Source: Streptantibioticus silvisoli (GTDB lineage Bacteria; Actinomycetota; Actinomycetes; Streptomycetales; Streptomycetaceae). Taken from it: a stretch of 60,125 bases of DNA. This document shows, in pieces, positions 36,375 to 44,344 of the stretch. The notes under the pieces are model-generated. The model was not told the origin of the DNA. It was given only the letters and a program-made list of their open reading frames with translations, and made no database searches. Position 1 is the first letter of the stretch, and each line of letters starts with the position of its first letter. Where the stretch lies: NCBI RefSeq assembly GCF_027947535.2, contig NZ_JAAGKO020000053.1:1-60125 (forward strand), written 5' to 3'. The position numbers and the translations under genes were made by a program.

Positions 36375-36407
36375 ACGGGGTCCGCGCTCATCGAGCGCGG
36401 GCCCCGT
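36375..36407. terminator. Hairpin terminator after the cold-shock gene
   Basis: A 15-bp stem (ACGGGGTCCGCGCTC pairing with GAGCGCGGGCCCCGT, one wobble) has a three-base loop, 100 bp beyond the cold-shock stop and before the next gene. Confidence 0.75.
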
Positions 36408-36516
36408 TCCGCGTTCCCGGGGCCGCCGCGCCGCGCTGGCGTTCCGGCGGCGGCGCGGAAACACGGCTGGCGGAAACACGGTTGTGGGGGCGCCGGTCGC
36501 GTAGTTGGCTGGCGGG

Positions 36517-37377
36517 ATGCTGGAGCAGGAGAGGCTGATCGCGCGGGTGCGCGCCGCGTGCCGGGACGACGAACGGCTGACGGCGGCGCTGATGTACGGC
36601 TCGTTCGCGGCCGGAGAGGGCGACGCGCACAGCGACATCGAGTTCTGGCTGTTCTTCGACCCGGAGCGGCACGGCACGGTCGACCCGGCCGCGTGGTGCG
36701 AGCGGATCGCGCCGGTGCGGCTGCTGGTGCTCAACGAGTTCGGCACGCACGTGGCGTTCTTCCCCGGACCGGTGCGCGGCGAGTTCCACTTCACCTCGTT
36801 CGCCGATCTCGGGGCGGTCCGCTCGTGGCCGGCCCGGGGCGCGGCGGTGGAGCGCATGGTGGTCAAGGACCGCGGCGGGGCGCTCGCTGCGGCGCTGCGG
36901 GCGGTGCCGGAACGGCCGGCGGCGCCGGACAGCGGCGAGGTGGCCGCGTTGTGCGGGCGGTTCGCCAACTGGCTGGTGCTGGCGGAACGGGTGGCGGCCC
37001 GCGGCGAGTGGCTGCGGGCGTGGGACGCGCTGGCGCACGCCCAGCGGCATCTGGCGTGGCTGGCCCGGCTGGCGGAGGGACGCACACAGCACTGGCTGAC
37101 CCCGTCGCGGGCGGCGGAACGCGATCTGTCGGCCCCGGCGGCCGAGGCCCTGCGGTCGGCGACCTGCGCGGCCGGCCCCGGCGAGCTGCCCGGGGCGCTG
37201 CGGGCGGCGTGGTGGGCCGGCCGGCGGTACTGGACGCGGCTCGGGACACCGGCCCCCGCGGACTTCCTCGCCGAACTGGACGCGCTGTTCGCCCCGGCAC
37301 CGGGCCCGGCGCCCACTCCCCCGGCCCGCCCCGCCGCACCCCCCGCCCCGGCGTCCACCCCGAGAATGGACGCGTGA
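36517..37377 (+). CDS. Nucleotidyltransferase-fold protein (lincosamide nucleotidyltransferase-like)
   Basis: 286 residues. The N-terminal nucleotidyltransferase fold has the hallmark GSFAAGEGDAHSDIEFW (metal-binding Asp and Glu in SDIE), and a second acidic strand GEFHFTSF. A helical C-terminal domain (about 120-255) resembles Lnu(F/B)-type and related aminoglycoside or lincosamide nucleotidyltransferases. The tail (260-286) is Pro/Ala-rich. Resistance activity cannot be concluded from this; many homologues are of unknown substrate. The start is the ATG at 36517 with only a weak ribosome site. The stop overlaps the next gene's GTG by four bases. Confidence 0.78.
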   Translation: MLEQERLIARVRAACRDDERLTAALMYGSFAAGEGDAHSDIEFWLFFDPERHGTVDPAAWCERIAPVRLLVLNEFGTHVAFFPGPVRGEFHFTSFADLGAVRSWPARGAAVERMVVKDRGGALAAALRAVPERPAAPDSGEVAALCGRFANWLVLAERVAARGEWLRAWDALAHAQRHLAWLARLAEGRTQHWLTPSRAAERDLSAPAAEALRSATCAAGPGELPGALRAAWWAGRRYWTRLGTPAPADFLAELDALFAPAPGPAPTPPARPAAPPAPASTPRMDA

Positions 37378-38411
37378 ACGAGCACGACGACCACGCCCCC
37401 CGCACCGGCCCGCCCGGCACGGCGTTCCCGCCGGGGGCTGTACCGGCCGGCGACGCGCCGGGGGCGTTCCCACTGGGGGTTGGACCGGACGGCGCCGCGC
37501 CGGGGGCGTTCCCGCCGGACGGCTCCCCGCTGGACGCGGTCCCGCACCGGCTGCCTTCGCCGCTGGAGGAGCTGGCCGAGCCGGCGCTGGAGCGGGTCGG
37601 GGTGCGGCTGGCGCTCAAGCGGGACGACCTGATCCATCCGCGGATACCCGGCAACAAATGGCGCAAGCTGCGGCTGAACGTGGCCGAGGCGGTCGCCGCC
37701 GGGCACGACACCCTGCTGACCTTCGGCGGCGCCTACTCCAACCACCTGCGGGCCACCGCCGCGGCGGGCCGGCTGCTGGGGCTGGCGACCGTCGGCGTGG
37801 TGCGCGGCGAGGAGTTGGCGGACCGGCCGCTGAACCCGTCGCTGGCCCGCGCGGCGGCCGACGGCATGCGGCTGTGGTTCGTGAGCCGGTCCGCGTACCG
37901 GGTCAAGCACGAACCGCGGGCGCTGGAGGAGCTGCGGGAGCGGTTCGGGCGGTTCTTCGTCGTACCGGAGGGCGGCAGCAACGCGGCGGCGGCCCGCGGC
38001 TGCGTCGCGCTGGGCCGGGAGTTGCGCGGCCGGGCCGACGTGGTGGCGGTGGCCTGCGGCACCGGCGGCACGCTGGCGGGCCTGGCCGCCGGGCTCGATC
38101 CGTCGGCGCAGCGGGCGCTGGGCTTCCCGGTGCTCAAGGGCGGCGGTTTCCTGAACGGCGAGGTGGAACGGCTCCAGCGCGAGGCCTTCGGCGGCCGGCG
38201 CGGGCGGTGGGAGCTGGACGGCCGGTTCCACTGCGGGGGTTACGCGCGCTCCGACGAACGGCTGCGGGAGTTCGCCGGTGCCTTCGCCGCACGGCACGGC
38301 CTGGCGCCGGAGCCGGTATACGTGGCGAAGATGCTGCTGGGGGTGCACACGCTGGCGGCCGAGGGCGCGTTCGCACCGGGCACCCGGATCGCGGCGGTGG
38401 TGACCGGCTGA
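37374..38411 (+). CDS. PLP-dependent ACC deaminase/D-cysteine desulfhydrase family enzyme
   Basis: 345 residues. A fold-type II PLP enzyme of the 1-aminocyclopropane-1-carboxylate deaminase/D-cysteine desulfhydrase family. The PLP Lys is in GNKWRKLRLN, followed by LLTFGGAYSNHLRATAAAG; the phosphate-binding loop is ACGTGGTLAGLAAG. True ACC deaminase and desulfhydrase cannot be separated here. The GTG start at 37374 overlaps the previous stop. The first 55 residues are an unusual Gly/Ala/Pro/Asp-rich extension encoded by short repeats (GCGCCGGGGGCGTTCCC at 37455-37471 and 37497-37513). Homology begins only at about DAVPHRLPSPLEEL, and no other start codon precedes it. Confidence 0.85.
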   Translation: MNEHDDHAPRTGPPGTAFPPGAVPAGDAPGAFPLGVGPDGAAPGAFPPDGSPLDAVPHRLPSPLEELAEPALERVGVRLALKRDDLIHPRIPGNKWRKLRLNVAEAVAAGHDTLLTFGGAYSNHLRATAAAGRLLGLATVGVVRGEELADRPLNPSLARAAADGMRLWFVSRSAYRVKHEPRALEELRERFGRFFVVPEGGSNAAAARGCVALGRELRGRADVVAVACGTGGTLAGLAAGLDPSAQRALGFPVLKGGGFLNGEVERLQREAFGGRRGRWELDGRFHCGGYARSDERLREFAGAFAARHGLAPEPVYVAKMLLGVHTLAAEGAFAPGTRIAAVVTG

Positions 38412-38434
38412 GGGGGCGGCGGACCGGTCGGCGG

Positions 38435-38536
38435 GTCCATCGTGACGTATACCGCACGACGGCGCGGGCACGCGGCGACGACGTTCTCAGGAGCTCCAGC
38501 GGGTGGTCCATCGTCACGTATACCGCGGTCGACGGC
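38435..38536. repeat. Pair of 21-bp direct repeats between convergent genes
   Basis: GTCCATCGTGACGTATACCGC (38435-38455) recurs with one mismatch at 38516-38536. They lie just after the PLP enzyme gene. The following 38580-38690 is CCCGCAC-type low-complexity sequence. Function unknown; no gene lies in this 280-bp gap. Confidence 0.75.
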
Positions 38537-38694
38537 GCCGGGCTCCCGGCGCCAAGCACCAAGCACCAACTGCACCCAGCCCCCCGCACCCGATCCTCCG
38601 CATCCCGCACCTCGCACCCGACCCGCCGCACCCCGCGCACCCCGCACTCCGCGTCCCCGCCCCCGCGCCTCGCACCCCGCGCACCCCATCACCG

Positions 38695-40302
38695 TCAGTC
38701 GTCGGCCGCGCTCTCTGCCGTGGCCTCCTCCAGGTCCAGGCGCAGCAGCAGGCTGCGGTACATCTCGTCGTCGATGCGGCGGGCGTCGCGCAGGGTCACG
38801 AAGACGTCGCGTTCGGCGGCGATGACGTCGCGGCTCAGGCGGCGGTAGGTGGCGTCGGCGGATTCGCCGGTGGTGTCGTTGACGGCGCCGAGCCGCTCCC
38901 AGACCGCGTTGCGGCGCCGGGTCAGCACCGCGCGCAGCCGGTCCTCCAGGGGCGAGGGGAGCGTGTTCTCCGGCCGGCCCAGCAGTTCCTCCAGCCGGGT
39001 GAGCGCCGCGGTCGACGCCTCGCTCTGCGCCTGCGCCTCGATGAGGGTGGCCCGCCGCTCGTCGTGCCGCGGCAGCGGGATCGCGCGGACCACCGACGGC
39101 AGCGTCAGCCCCTGCACGACAAGGGTGCCGATGACGCAGACGAACGTGATGAACAGCAGCAGGTCGCGGGCCGGGAAGCGGGAGCCGCCGGAGGTGGTCA
39201 GCGGGACGGAGAAGGCCACGGCGAGCGAGACCACGCCGCGCATACCGGCCCACGAGATGACGAACGGCACGGCCCAGGTCGGCGAGGGGTCACGGCGTTC
39301 CAGCGCCGGCAGTACACGTCGCGGCAGGTAGGTCGCGGGGAAAACCCACGCGTACCGCGTGATGATGAGCGCCACCAGCAGTACGGCCGCGTAGCCCACC
39401 GCCTGCCAGGCGCCGTAACCGAGCGATCCGACGACCACGGGCAGTTGCAGGCCGATGAGCGCGAAGACCGACGACTCCAGCAGGAAGGAGACCATCCGCC
39501 ACACCGCGGCCTCCTGGAGGCGGGTGGCGAAGTCCACCTCGTAGCTGCGGTGGCCCAGGTGCAGCGCGACCACCACGACGGCCAGCACACCGGAGGCGTG
39601 GACGCGTTCGGCGGCGGCGTAGGCGACGAAGGGGATGAGCAGCGACAGGGTGTTCTGCAGCAGTGGCTCGGTCATCCGTTTGCGCGTCCAGTGCAGCGGC
39701 ACCATCAGGAGCAGGCCGACCCCGACGCCGCCGACCGCCGCGACGACGAAGTCGGCGGCGCCGGTGAGCCAGCCGGTGCCCTCGCCGACGGCGGCGGCCA
39801 GCGCCACCCGGTACAGGGTGATCGCGGTGGCGTCGTTGAGCAGCGACTCGCCCTGGAGGATGGTGACGACCCGGTCGGGCAAGCCGACGCGGCGGGCGAT
39901 CGCGGTGGCGGCGACCGCGTCCGGCGGGGCCACCACCGCGCCCAGCACCAGCGCCGCCGACAGCGGCAGCCCCGGCACCAGGGCGTGCGCGACGACGCCG
40001 ATCACGCCGGTGGCGAACAGCACGTGTCCGACCGACAGCAGCCCGACCGGGCGCAGGTTGGCCCGCAGGCCGAGGTAGGAGCTGCCGAGGGCGGCGGTGT
40101 GCAGCAGCGGCGGCAGGACGAAGGGCAGCACCCAGTGCGGGTCGAGGGTGTACCGCGGCACCCCGGGCAGGTAGCCGGCGCCCAGCCCGGCCAGCACCAG
40201 CAGGATGGGCGCGGGCGCCCCGGTGCGGCGGGCGACACCCGCCACCAGCGCGCTGCCGGCCACCAGGAGCAGGACCTCGGTGCCGCCGGTCATCCAGGCC
40301 AT
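38695..40302 (-). CDS. CPA1-family Na+/H+ antiporter
   Basis: 535-residue membrane antiporter. About 11-12 hydrophobic segments cover residues 5-425. Transport-site signatures include LGAVVAPPDAVAATAIARRVGLP and ILQGESLLNDATAI (the ND pair) and the conserved Arg in ISWAGMRGVVSLAVA. A cytoplasmic C-terminal helical region (430-535) follows. It matches the actinobacterial a_cpa1-type exchangers that extrude Na+ (or K+) for protons. Two ATGs are possible (40302, 40293). It is divergent from the UBP zinc-finger gene 80 bp away and convergent with the PLP enzyme gene. Confidence 0.93.
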   Translation of the reverse strand: MAWMTGGTEVLLLVAGSALVAGVARRTGAPAPILLVLAGLGAGYLPGVPRYTLDPHWVLPFVLPPLLHTAALGSSYLGLRANLRPVGLLSVGHVLFATGVIGVVAHALVPGLPLSAALVLGAVVAPPDAVAATAIARRVGLPDRVVTILQGESLLNDATAITLYRVALAAAVGEGTGWLTGAADFVVAAVGGVGVGLLLMVPLHWTRKRMTEPLLQNTLSLLIPFVAYAAAERVHASGVLAVVVVALHLGHRSYEVDFATRLQEAAVWRMVSFLLESSVFALIGLQLPVVVGSLGYGAWQAVGYAAVLLVALIITRYAWVFPATYLPRRVLPALERRDPSPTWAVPFVISWAGMRGVVSLAVAFSVPLTTSGGSRFPARDLLLFITFVCVIGTLVVQGLTLPSVVRAIPLPRHDERRATLIEAQAQSEASTAALTRLEELLGRPENTLPSPLEDRLRAVLTRRRNAVWERLGAVNDTTGESADATYRRLSRDVIAAERDVFVTLRDARRIDDEMYRSLLLRLDLEEATAESAADD

Positions 40303-40385
40303 GTCGTCGTTTCCCGGTATCCGCCGCGGTGGCCGCGCGCCGCCCGCCCCGCCGGAACGGGACGAAGGCGCCTAACCTGGACATC

Positions 40386-40646
40386 ATGAAGCCGTGTGCC
40401 CACGTTTCCGAGCTGCCGCGCCCCGAACCCGAGCCGAAGGATCCGACCTGCCCGCAGTGCCGGGCGGCCGGGACCGATCCGGTGCAGTTGCGGCTGTGCC
40501 TGAGTTGCGGGTACGTGGCGTGCTGCGAGTCCTCCCCCGACCAGCACGCGGTGGAGCACTTCGAGGCCACCGGCCACCCGGTGATGCGGTCGTTCGAGCC
40601 GGGCGAGACGTGGCGCTGGTGCTACCTGGACCAGCGGCTGACCTGA
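40386..40646 (+). CDS. UBP-type zinc finger protein
   Basis: 86-residue protein consisting almost only of a UBP zinc finger. CxH at 4-6, CPQC at 22-25, CLSC and Cys-rich YVACC in the middle and H-x3-H...H near 54-64 supply the metal ligands. In eukaryotes this fold binds ubiquitin; the bacterial stand-alone version has no established role. The ATG at 40386 is chosen because the domain begins right there; an upstream in-frame ATG at 40329 overlaps the antiporter promoter region. Confidence 0.87.
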   Translation: MKPCAHVSELPRPEPEPKDPTCPQCRAAGTDPVQLRLCLSCGYVACCESSPDQHAVEHFEATGHPVMRSFEPGETWRWCYLDQRLT

Positions 40647-40710
40647 ACGGCCACCGGGGCGACGGGGGCCGCGCCGCCCGCCTGTCGTAGCCGGCGGTTA
40701 GCCTGGGGGC

Positions 40711-41223
40711 ATGATTCGAGTCGCCACCCCGGCCGACGTCCCGGCGATCCACGCGATGGTCCGCGAACTCGCGGAGTACGAGCGGGCGCTGGAGGAGGCA
40801 CGGGCCACGCCCGAGCAGCTGGGCGAGGCCCTGTTCGGCGCGCACCCGGCCGTCTTCGCGCTGATGGCCGAGGACGCCTCGGACGGCAGACCGGTGGGTT
40901 TCGCCCTGTGGTTCCGCAACTACTCGACGTGGACCGGTACGCACGGCGTCTACCTGGAGGACCTGTACGTCCGGCCGGACGAGCGCGGCGCCGGGCACGG
41001 CACCGCGCTGCTGGCCGAGCTGGCGCGGATCTGCGTCGCGCGCGGCTACGACCGCTTCGAGTGGTCGGTCCTGGACTGGAACGAACCGTCCCTGGGCTTC
41101 TACCGTTCGCTCGGCGCCGAGCCGAAGGACGACTGGACGGTGCACCGGCTGTCCGGCGCACCGCTGCGCGACCTCGCCGCGACGGCCGAACGCGACAACG
41201 GCTCCATATCGCTCCCGAATTGA
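40711..41223 (+). CDS. GNAT-family N-acetyltransferase
   Basis: 170 residues. IRVATPADVPAIHAMVRELAEYE begins a GNAT fold; the acetyl-CoA pyrophosphate loop is VRPDERGAGHGTALL and the C-terminal strand WNEPSLGFYRSLGAE. It resembles diamine (spermidine/spermine-like) acetyltransferases. Substrate is unproven. The ATG at 40711 lies 64 bp after the zinc-finger gene; cotranscription is possible. Confidence 0.88.
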   Translation: MIRVATPADVPAIHAMVRELAEYERALEEARATPEQLGEALFGAHPAVFALMAEDASDGRPVGFALWFRNYSTWTGTHGVYLEDLYVRPDERGAGHGTALLAELARICVARGYDRFEWSVLDWNEPSLGFYRSLGAEPKDDWTVHRLSGAPLRDLAATAERDNGSISLPN

Positions 41224-41459
41224 CCCGACCCCACCCCCGTCACGTTCCGTACGCGCCGACTTACCATGAGTGATGTCCGCGAGGTCCGGGGGTGCGGAGC
41301 CGCGTCGGGCGGGCCGTCGTGTCAGGTCCGCGCGACACCGGGGCACCGATCGCGGTACGGTCCCGGTGGGCGGACGCGCCGGGAGAACGGCTCCGGGCGG
41401 GTCCGCGGTCACGGACGCTGATCCCAGCTCAACCACTGTGCGCCACCTTGGAGGTGAGG

Positions 41460-41873
41460 GTGTCCCAGATCGCAGGCGAATCCGGGTCGAAGGACTTCGT
41501 GGAGGTCCGGCTGCCCGCGGCGGGGGCCTATCTGTCGGTGTTGCGAACGGCGACCGCCGGTCTCGCGGCCCGGCTGGACTTCACCCTCGACGAGATCGAG
41601 GACCTACGCATCGCCGTGGACGAGGCGTGCGCGATCCTGCTTCAGCAGGCCGTGCCGGGCAGTGTGCTGTCGTGCGTCTTCCGGCTCGTGGGGGACTCGC
41701 TGTGGGTGACCGTCTCGGCGCCCACCACCGACGGCCGGGCCCCGGAACGCGACACGTTCGCCTGGACAGTGCTCTCGGCGCTGGCCGGCGAGGTGGAGTC
41801 CACCGTCGCCGAGGACCGCACCGTCACCATCAGCCTGCACAAGAAGCGCGGCGCAGGCCCCGGACAGTCGTGA
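41460..41873 (+). CDS. Anti-sigma factor of the RsbW type for the adjacent sigma factor
   Basis: 137-residue HATPase (GHKL) protein: LRTATAGLAARLDFTLDEIEDLRIAVDEACAILL is the N-box region and TFAWTVLSALAGEV the last helix. The ATP-lid is poor, as in the Streptomyces UshX/PrsH/RshA proteins. It should bind and inhibit the SigH-type sigma factor encoded 146 bp downstream, with release under osmotic or other stress. The start is GTG at 41460, preceded by GGAGGTGAGG; longer frames have no ribosome site. Order anti-sigma then sigma matches the sigH locus of S. coelicolor. Confidence 0.87.
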   Translation: MSQIAGESGSKDFVEVRLPAAGAYLSVLRTATAGLAARLDFTLDEIEDLRIAVDEACAILLQQAVPGSVLSCVFRLVGDSLWVTVSAPTTDGRAPERDTFAWTVLSALAGEVESTVAEDRTVTISLHKKRGAGPGQS

Positions 41874-42019
41874 GGTCCTCAGATGTCCCACGTCCTCAAG
41901 CGCGGCCGCGGGCTTCCCGCTCCCGGCGCCCGGCGGGCAGCCGCCCGATACCCGGCGCCCGGGGCGCGGGCCGGTAGCCGCGACGAGGGCACAACGATGC
42001 GTACGAGGGGGCGGTTGTC

Positions 42020-43420
42020 GTGAGCACGGAGGCGCCCCGCGGGCTCAGCCAGGATGGGACCCCCGGTTCCCCGGCCACCGCGCCGGGCGGGCGCGGCGGT
42101 GCCTCGGCGGCCGTGCCCGCGCAACCCGCCCGTTCCGCCGCGACGGCACGGCGGTATCAGGCGCGTCAACACCCCGTGCCGCGGACCGACGGACCGGCCG
42201 TGGCGGAGCAGGCGGATCATCCCATGGACCAGGACCAGCAGTACGACCCGCAGGGCGGGCACGACGTGCGCGACCACACCGCGCGGCCGGACACCCCGCC
42301 GCCGGCCGGCACGCCCGGCGGTGACGGCTCCCCGGCCGACGGCTTCGCCGGCCCGGGCGGCCCCACGGCCAACGGCGAGCGTCGCGACGCCCCCGACACG
42401 TCCGGCGCCGACTCCGCCACCGGCGGCGGTACGGCGGACGGCGGCGGTACGCCTGACGTCAGTACGACCGGTGCCGGCGCCACCGCCGGCTCGGACGGCA
42501 CCCCGGACCCCGGTACGGCGTCGGACGGCGCCGCCGGGGAGGCCCATGACCGTGGTGAAGCCGAAAGCGGCGACGCGGCCAAGGACGGCGAGGCCGCGAG
42601 CGACGGTGACGCCGAGGCCGACGGTGACGCCGGGGCCGACGAGGAGCCGCCCGAGGTGCCGGACCCGCGTGACCGGGCCGGGACCAAGGCGCTGTTCGTC
42701 CGGCTGAGCACGCTGCCGGACGGATCGCCGGAGCGCGCCGAGCTGCGCAACCGGCTGGTGCAGATGCACCTGCCGCTGGTCGAGCACCTCGCGCGCCGGT
42801 TCCGCAACCGCGGTGAGCCGCTGGACGACCTCACGCAGGTCGCCACGATCGGTCTGATCAAGTCGGTCAACCGGTTCGACCCGGAGCGCGGGGTGGAGTT
42901 CTCCACGTACGCCACGCCCACCGTCGTCGGCGAGATCAAGCGGCACTTCCGCGACAAGGGCTGGGCGGTACGGGTACCGCGCCGCCTCCAGGAGCTGCGG
43001 CTGGCGCTGACCACCGCGACCGGTGAGCTGTCGCAGGCGCACGGCCGGGCACCGACGGTGCACGAGCTGGCGGAGCGCCTGAAGATCTCCGAGGAGGAGG
43101 TCCTGGAGGGGCTGGAGTCGGCGAACGCGTACAGCACGCTGTCGCTCGACGTGCCGGACACCGACGACGAGTCGCCGGCCGTGGCCGACACCCTGGGCGC
43201 CGAGGACGACGCGCTGGAGGGCGTGGAGTACCGCGAGTCGCTCAAGCCGCTGCTGGAGCAACTGCCGCCGCGGGAGAAGAAGATCCTGCTGCTGCGCTTC
43301 TTCGGCAACATGACGCAGTCGCAGATCGCCCAGGAGGTCGGCATCTCGCAGATGCACGTCTCCCGGCTGCTGGCCCGCACCCTGGCCCAGTTGCGCGACC
43401 GCCTGCTGGTCGAGGAGTAA
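42020..43420 (+). CDS. sigH: SigB/SigF-type RNA polymerase sigma factor (SigH-like)
   Basis: 466 residues. Residues 215-466 are a complete alternative sigma factor: region 2 (LVQMHLPLVEHLARRFRNRGEPLDDLTQVATIGLIKSVNRFDPERG), region 3 and region 4 (LPPREKKILLLRFFGNMTQSQIAQEVGISQMHVSRLLARTL). The first 210 residues are a disordered Gly/Asp/Ala/Thr-rich extension. S. coelicolor SigH is known for several size forms, and the same is likely here from internal starts. The GTG at 42020 is the longest supported start; ATG at 42224 is an alternative. It probably directs stress and development genes under control of the upstream anti-sigma factor. Confidence 0.88.
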   Translation: MSTEAPRGLSQDGTPGSPATAPGGRGGASAAVPAQPARSAATARRYQARQHPVPRTDGPAVAEQADHPMDQDQQYDPQGGHDVRDHTARPDTPPPAGTPGGDGSPADGFAGPGGPTANGERRDAPDTSGADSATGGGTADGGGTPDVSTTGAGATAGSDGTPDPGTASDGAAGEAHDRGEAESGDAAKDGEAASDGDAEADGDAGADEEPPEVPDPRDRAGTKALFVRLSTLPDGSPERAELRNRLVQMHLPLVEHLARRFRNRGEPLDDLTQVATIGLIKSVNRFDPERGVEFSTYATPTVVGEIKRHFRDKGWAVRVPRRLQELRLALTTATGELSQAHGRAPTVHELAERLKISEEEVLEGLESANAYSTLSLDVPDTDDESPAVADTLGAEDDALEGVEYRESLKPLLEQLPPREKKILLLRFFGNMTQSQIAQEVGISQMHVSRLLARTLAQLRDRLLVEE

Positions 43421-43489
43421 GTCGCCACGCGGCACCCGCGGAAGCCGCCCGGGTGGCAACGGCACGCCGCGCGGCGCCGCACACGGAAA

Positions 43490-43519
43490 GGGCCGGCCGG
43501 GACGTATCCCGGCCGGCCC
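43490..43519 (+). terminator. Hairpin terminator after the sigma factor gene
   Basis: A perfect 13-bp stem (GGGCCGGCCGGGA / TCCCGGCCGGCCC) with a four-base loop and a short T-containing tail, 70 bp after the stop. Confidence 0.87.
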
Positions 43520-43665
43520 CTTCGTCGTGTCCTCACCGCGAGCGTGGTGAGCGCGGTGTCATCGCCCCGGCGGCGGCCCCGATGTCGGCCCCGGCGGTGA
43601 AGGCGTCGTCGCCTCGCCCCGGTCGCGTCCCAAGAGCGCGTCAACGCGGCCGGACCGCACGGACA

Positions 43666-43845
43666 CCTTCCGATCCCGTCAGCACGGCCCGACCGCACCA
43701 ATACCGCCCGATCGCGTCAACACCACGTTCGTGACGTGCACCGCACCAACACCGCCCCACCGCGTCAACACCACGTCCGTGACGTGCACCGCACCAACAC
43801 CGCCCGACCGCGTCAACGCCACGTTCGTGATGTGCGCCGCGTCAC
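43666..43845. repeat. 48-bp tandem repeat, about three copies
   Basis: GCGTCAACACCACGTTCGTGACGTGCACC... starts at 43714, 43762 and 43810, with a period of exactly 48 bp; a degenerate partial copy precedes it. It lies between the sigma factor terminator and the stop of the membrane protein gene. No gene is supported between 43520 and 43849. Confidence 0.9.
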
Positions 43846-43849
43846 GCGG

Positions 43850-44263
43850 TCAGTTGACCCGGCGGATGCCCAGCGCGTCGGTGGTGGCCGGGTGGACCAG
43901 CAGGAAGGCGGTGAGGACCGCGACCGCCATGACCGCGACGCCGGCCGGGGTCCAGCCGCCGCCAGTCTCGATCATGGTGTAGCCGACCGGCAGGGCGATG
44001 AGCTGGGTGGCGACGGCCGGGCCGCGGCTCCAGCGGCGGGCGGTCAGCAGCCCGCGCACGGCGACCAGCGGCAGCGCGGACATCACCAGCACGGTCACAC
44101 CGCCGAAGAGGGCCTGCTGGGTGCTGGCGGGGTGGCCGAAGGCGCCCAGGCCCACCATGTAGAGGCCCGCGACGGCGATCGCCAGGCCCTCGGCGGCGGT
44201 CAGGACGGCGGCGGCGGTCAGCCGGCGGGGCCGGGCGGGGGTGGTGTTCTGCGTCGCGCTCAC
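43850..44263 (-). CDS. Small integral membrane protein, four helices
   Basis: 137 residues with four hydrophobic segments (about 16-38, 50-72, 82-100, 107-127) and short loops. The N-terminus SATQNTTPARPRR is cytoplasmic by the positive-inside rule. This is a conserved hypothetical of Streptomyces found next to the lipid-kinase-like gene. Start taken as GTG 44263, since upstream sequence reads into the divergent promoter; its ribosome site is weak. No function recognised. Confidence 0.75.
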   Translation of the reverse strand: MSATQNTTPARPRRLTAAAVLTAAEGLAIAVAGLYMVGLGAFGHPASTQQALFGGVTVLVMSALPLVAVRGLLTARRWSRGPAVATQLIALPVGYTMIETGGGWTPAGVAVMAVAVLTAFLLVHPATTDALGIRRVN

Positions 44264-44344
44264 ACCGGCAGGGTAGCCCGGTCCGGTGGCCGGCCGGCCA
44301 TCGCGGTTCGGGTGGAACGCCGTGGCCTGGGTACCCTTCGTGTC

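Noticed and set aside
36517-37377. Antibiotic resistance call for the nucleotidyltransferase-like gene
   Set aside because: Fold resemblance alone does not show lincosamide or aminoglycoside modification; many homologues have unknown substrates.
43714-43845. CRISPR-like array at the 48-bp repeats
   Set aside because: Repeats are head to tail without unique spacers and no cas gene is present.
43731-43982. 83-residue frame MTCTAPTPPHRVNTTSV across the 48-bp repeats
   Set aside because: A 48-bp period keeps any frame open; no ribosome site, and it overlaps the membrane protein gene antisense.
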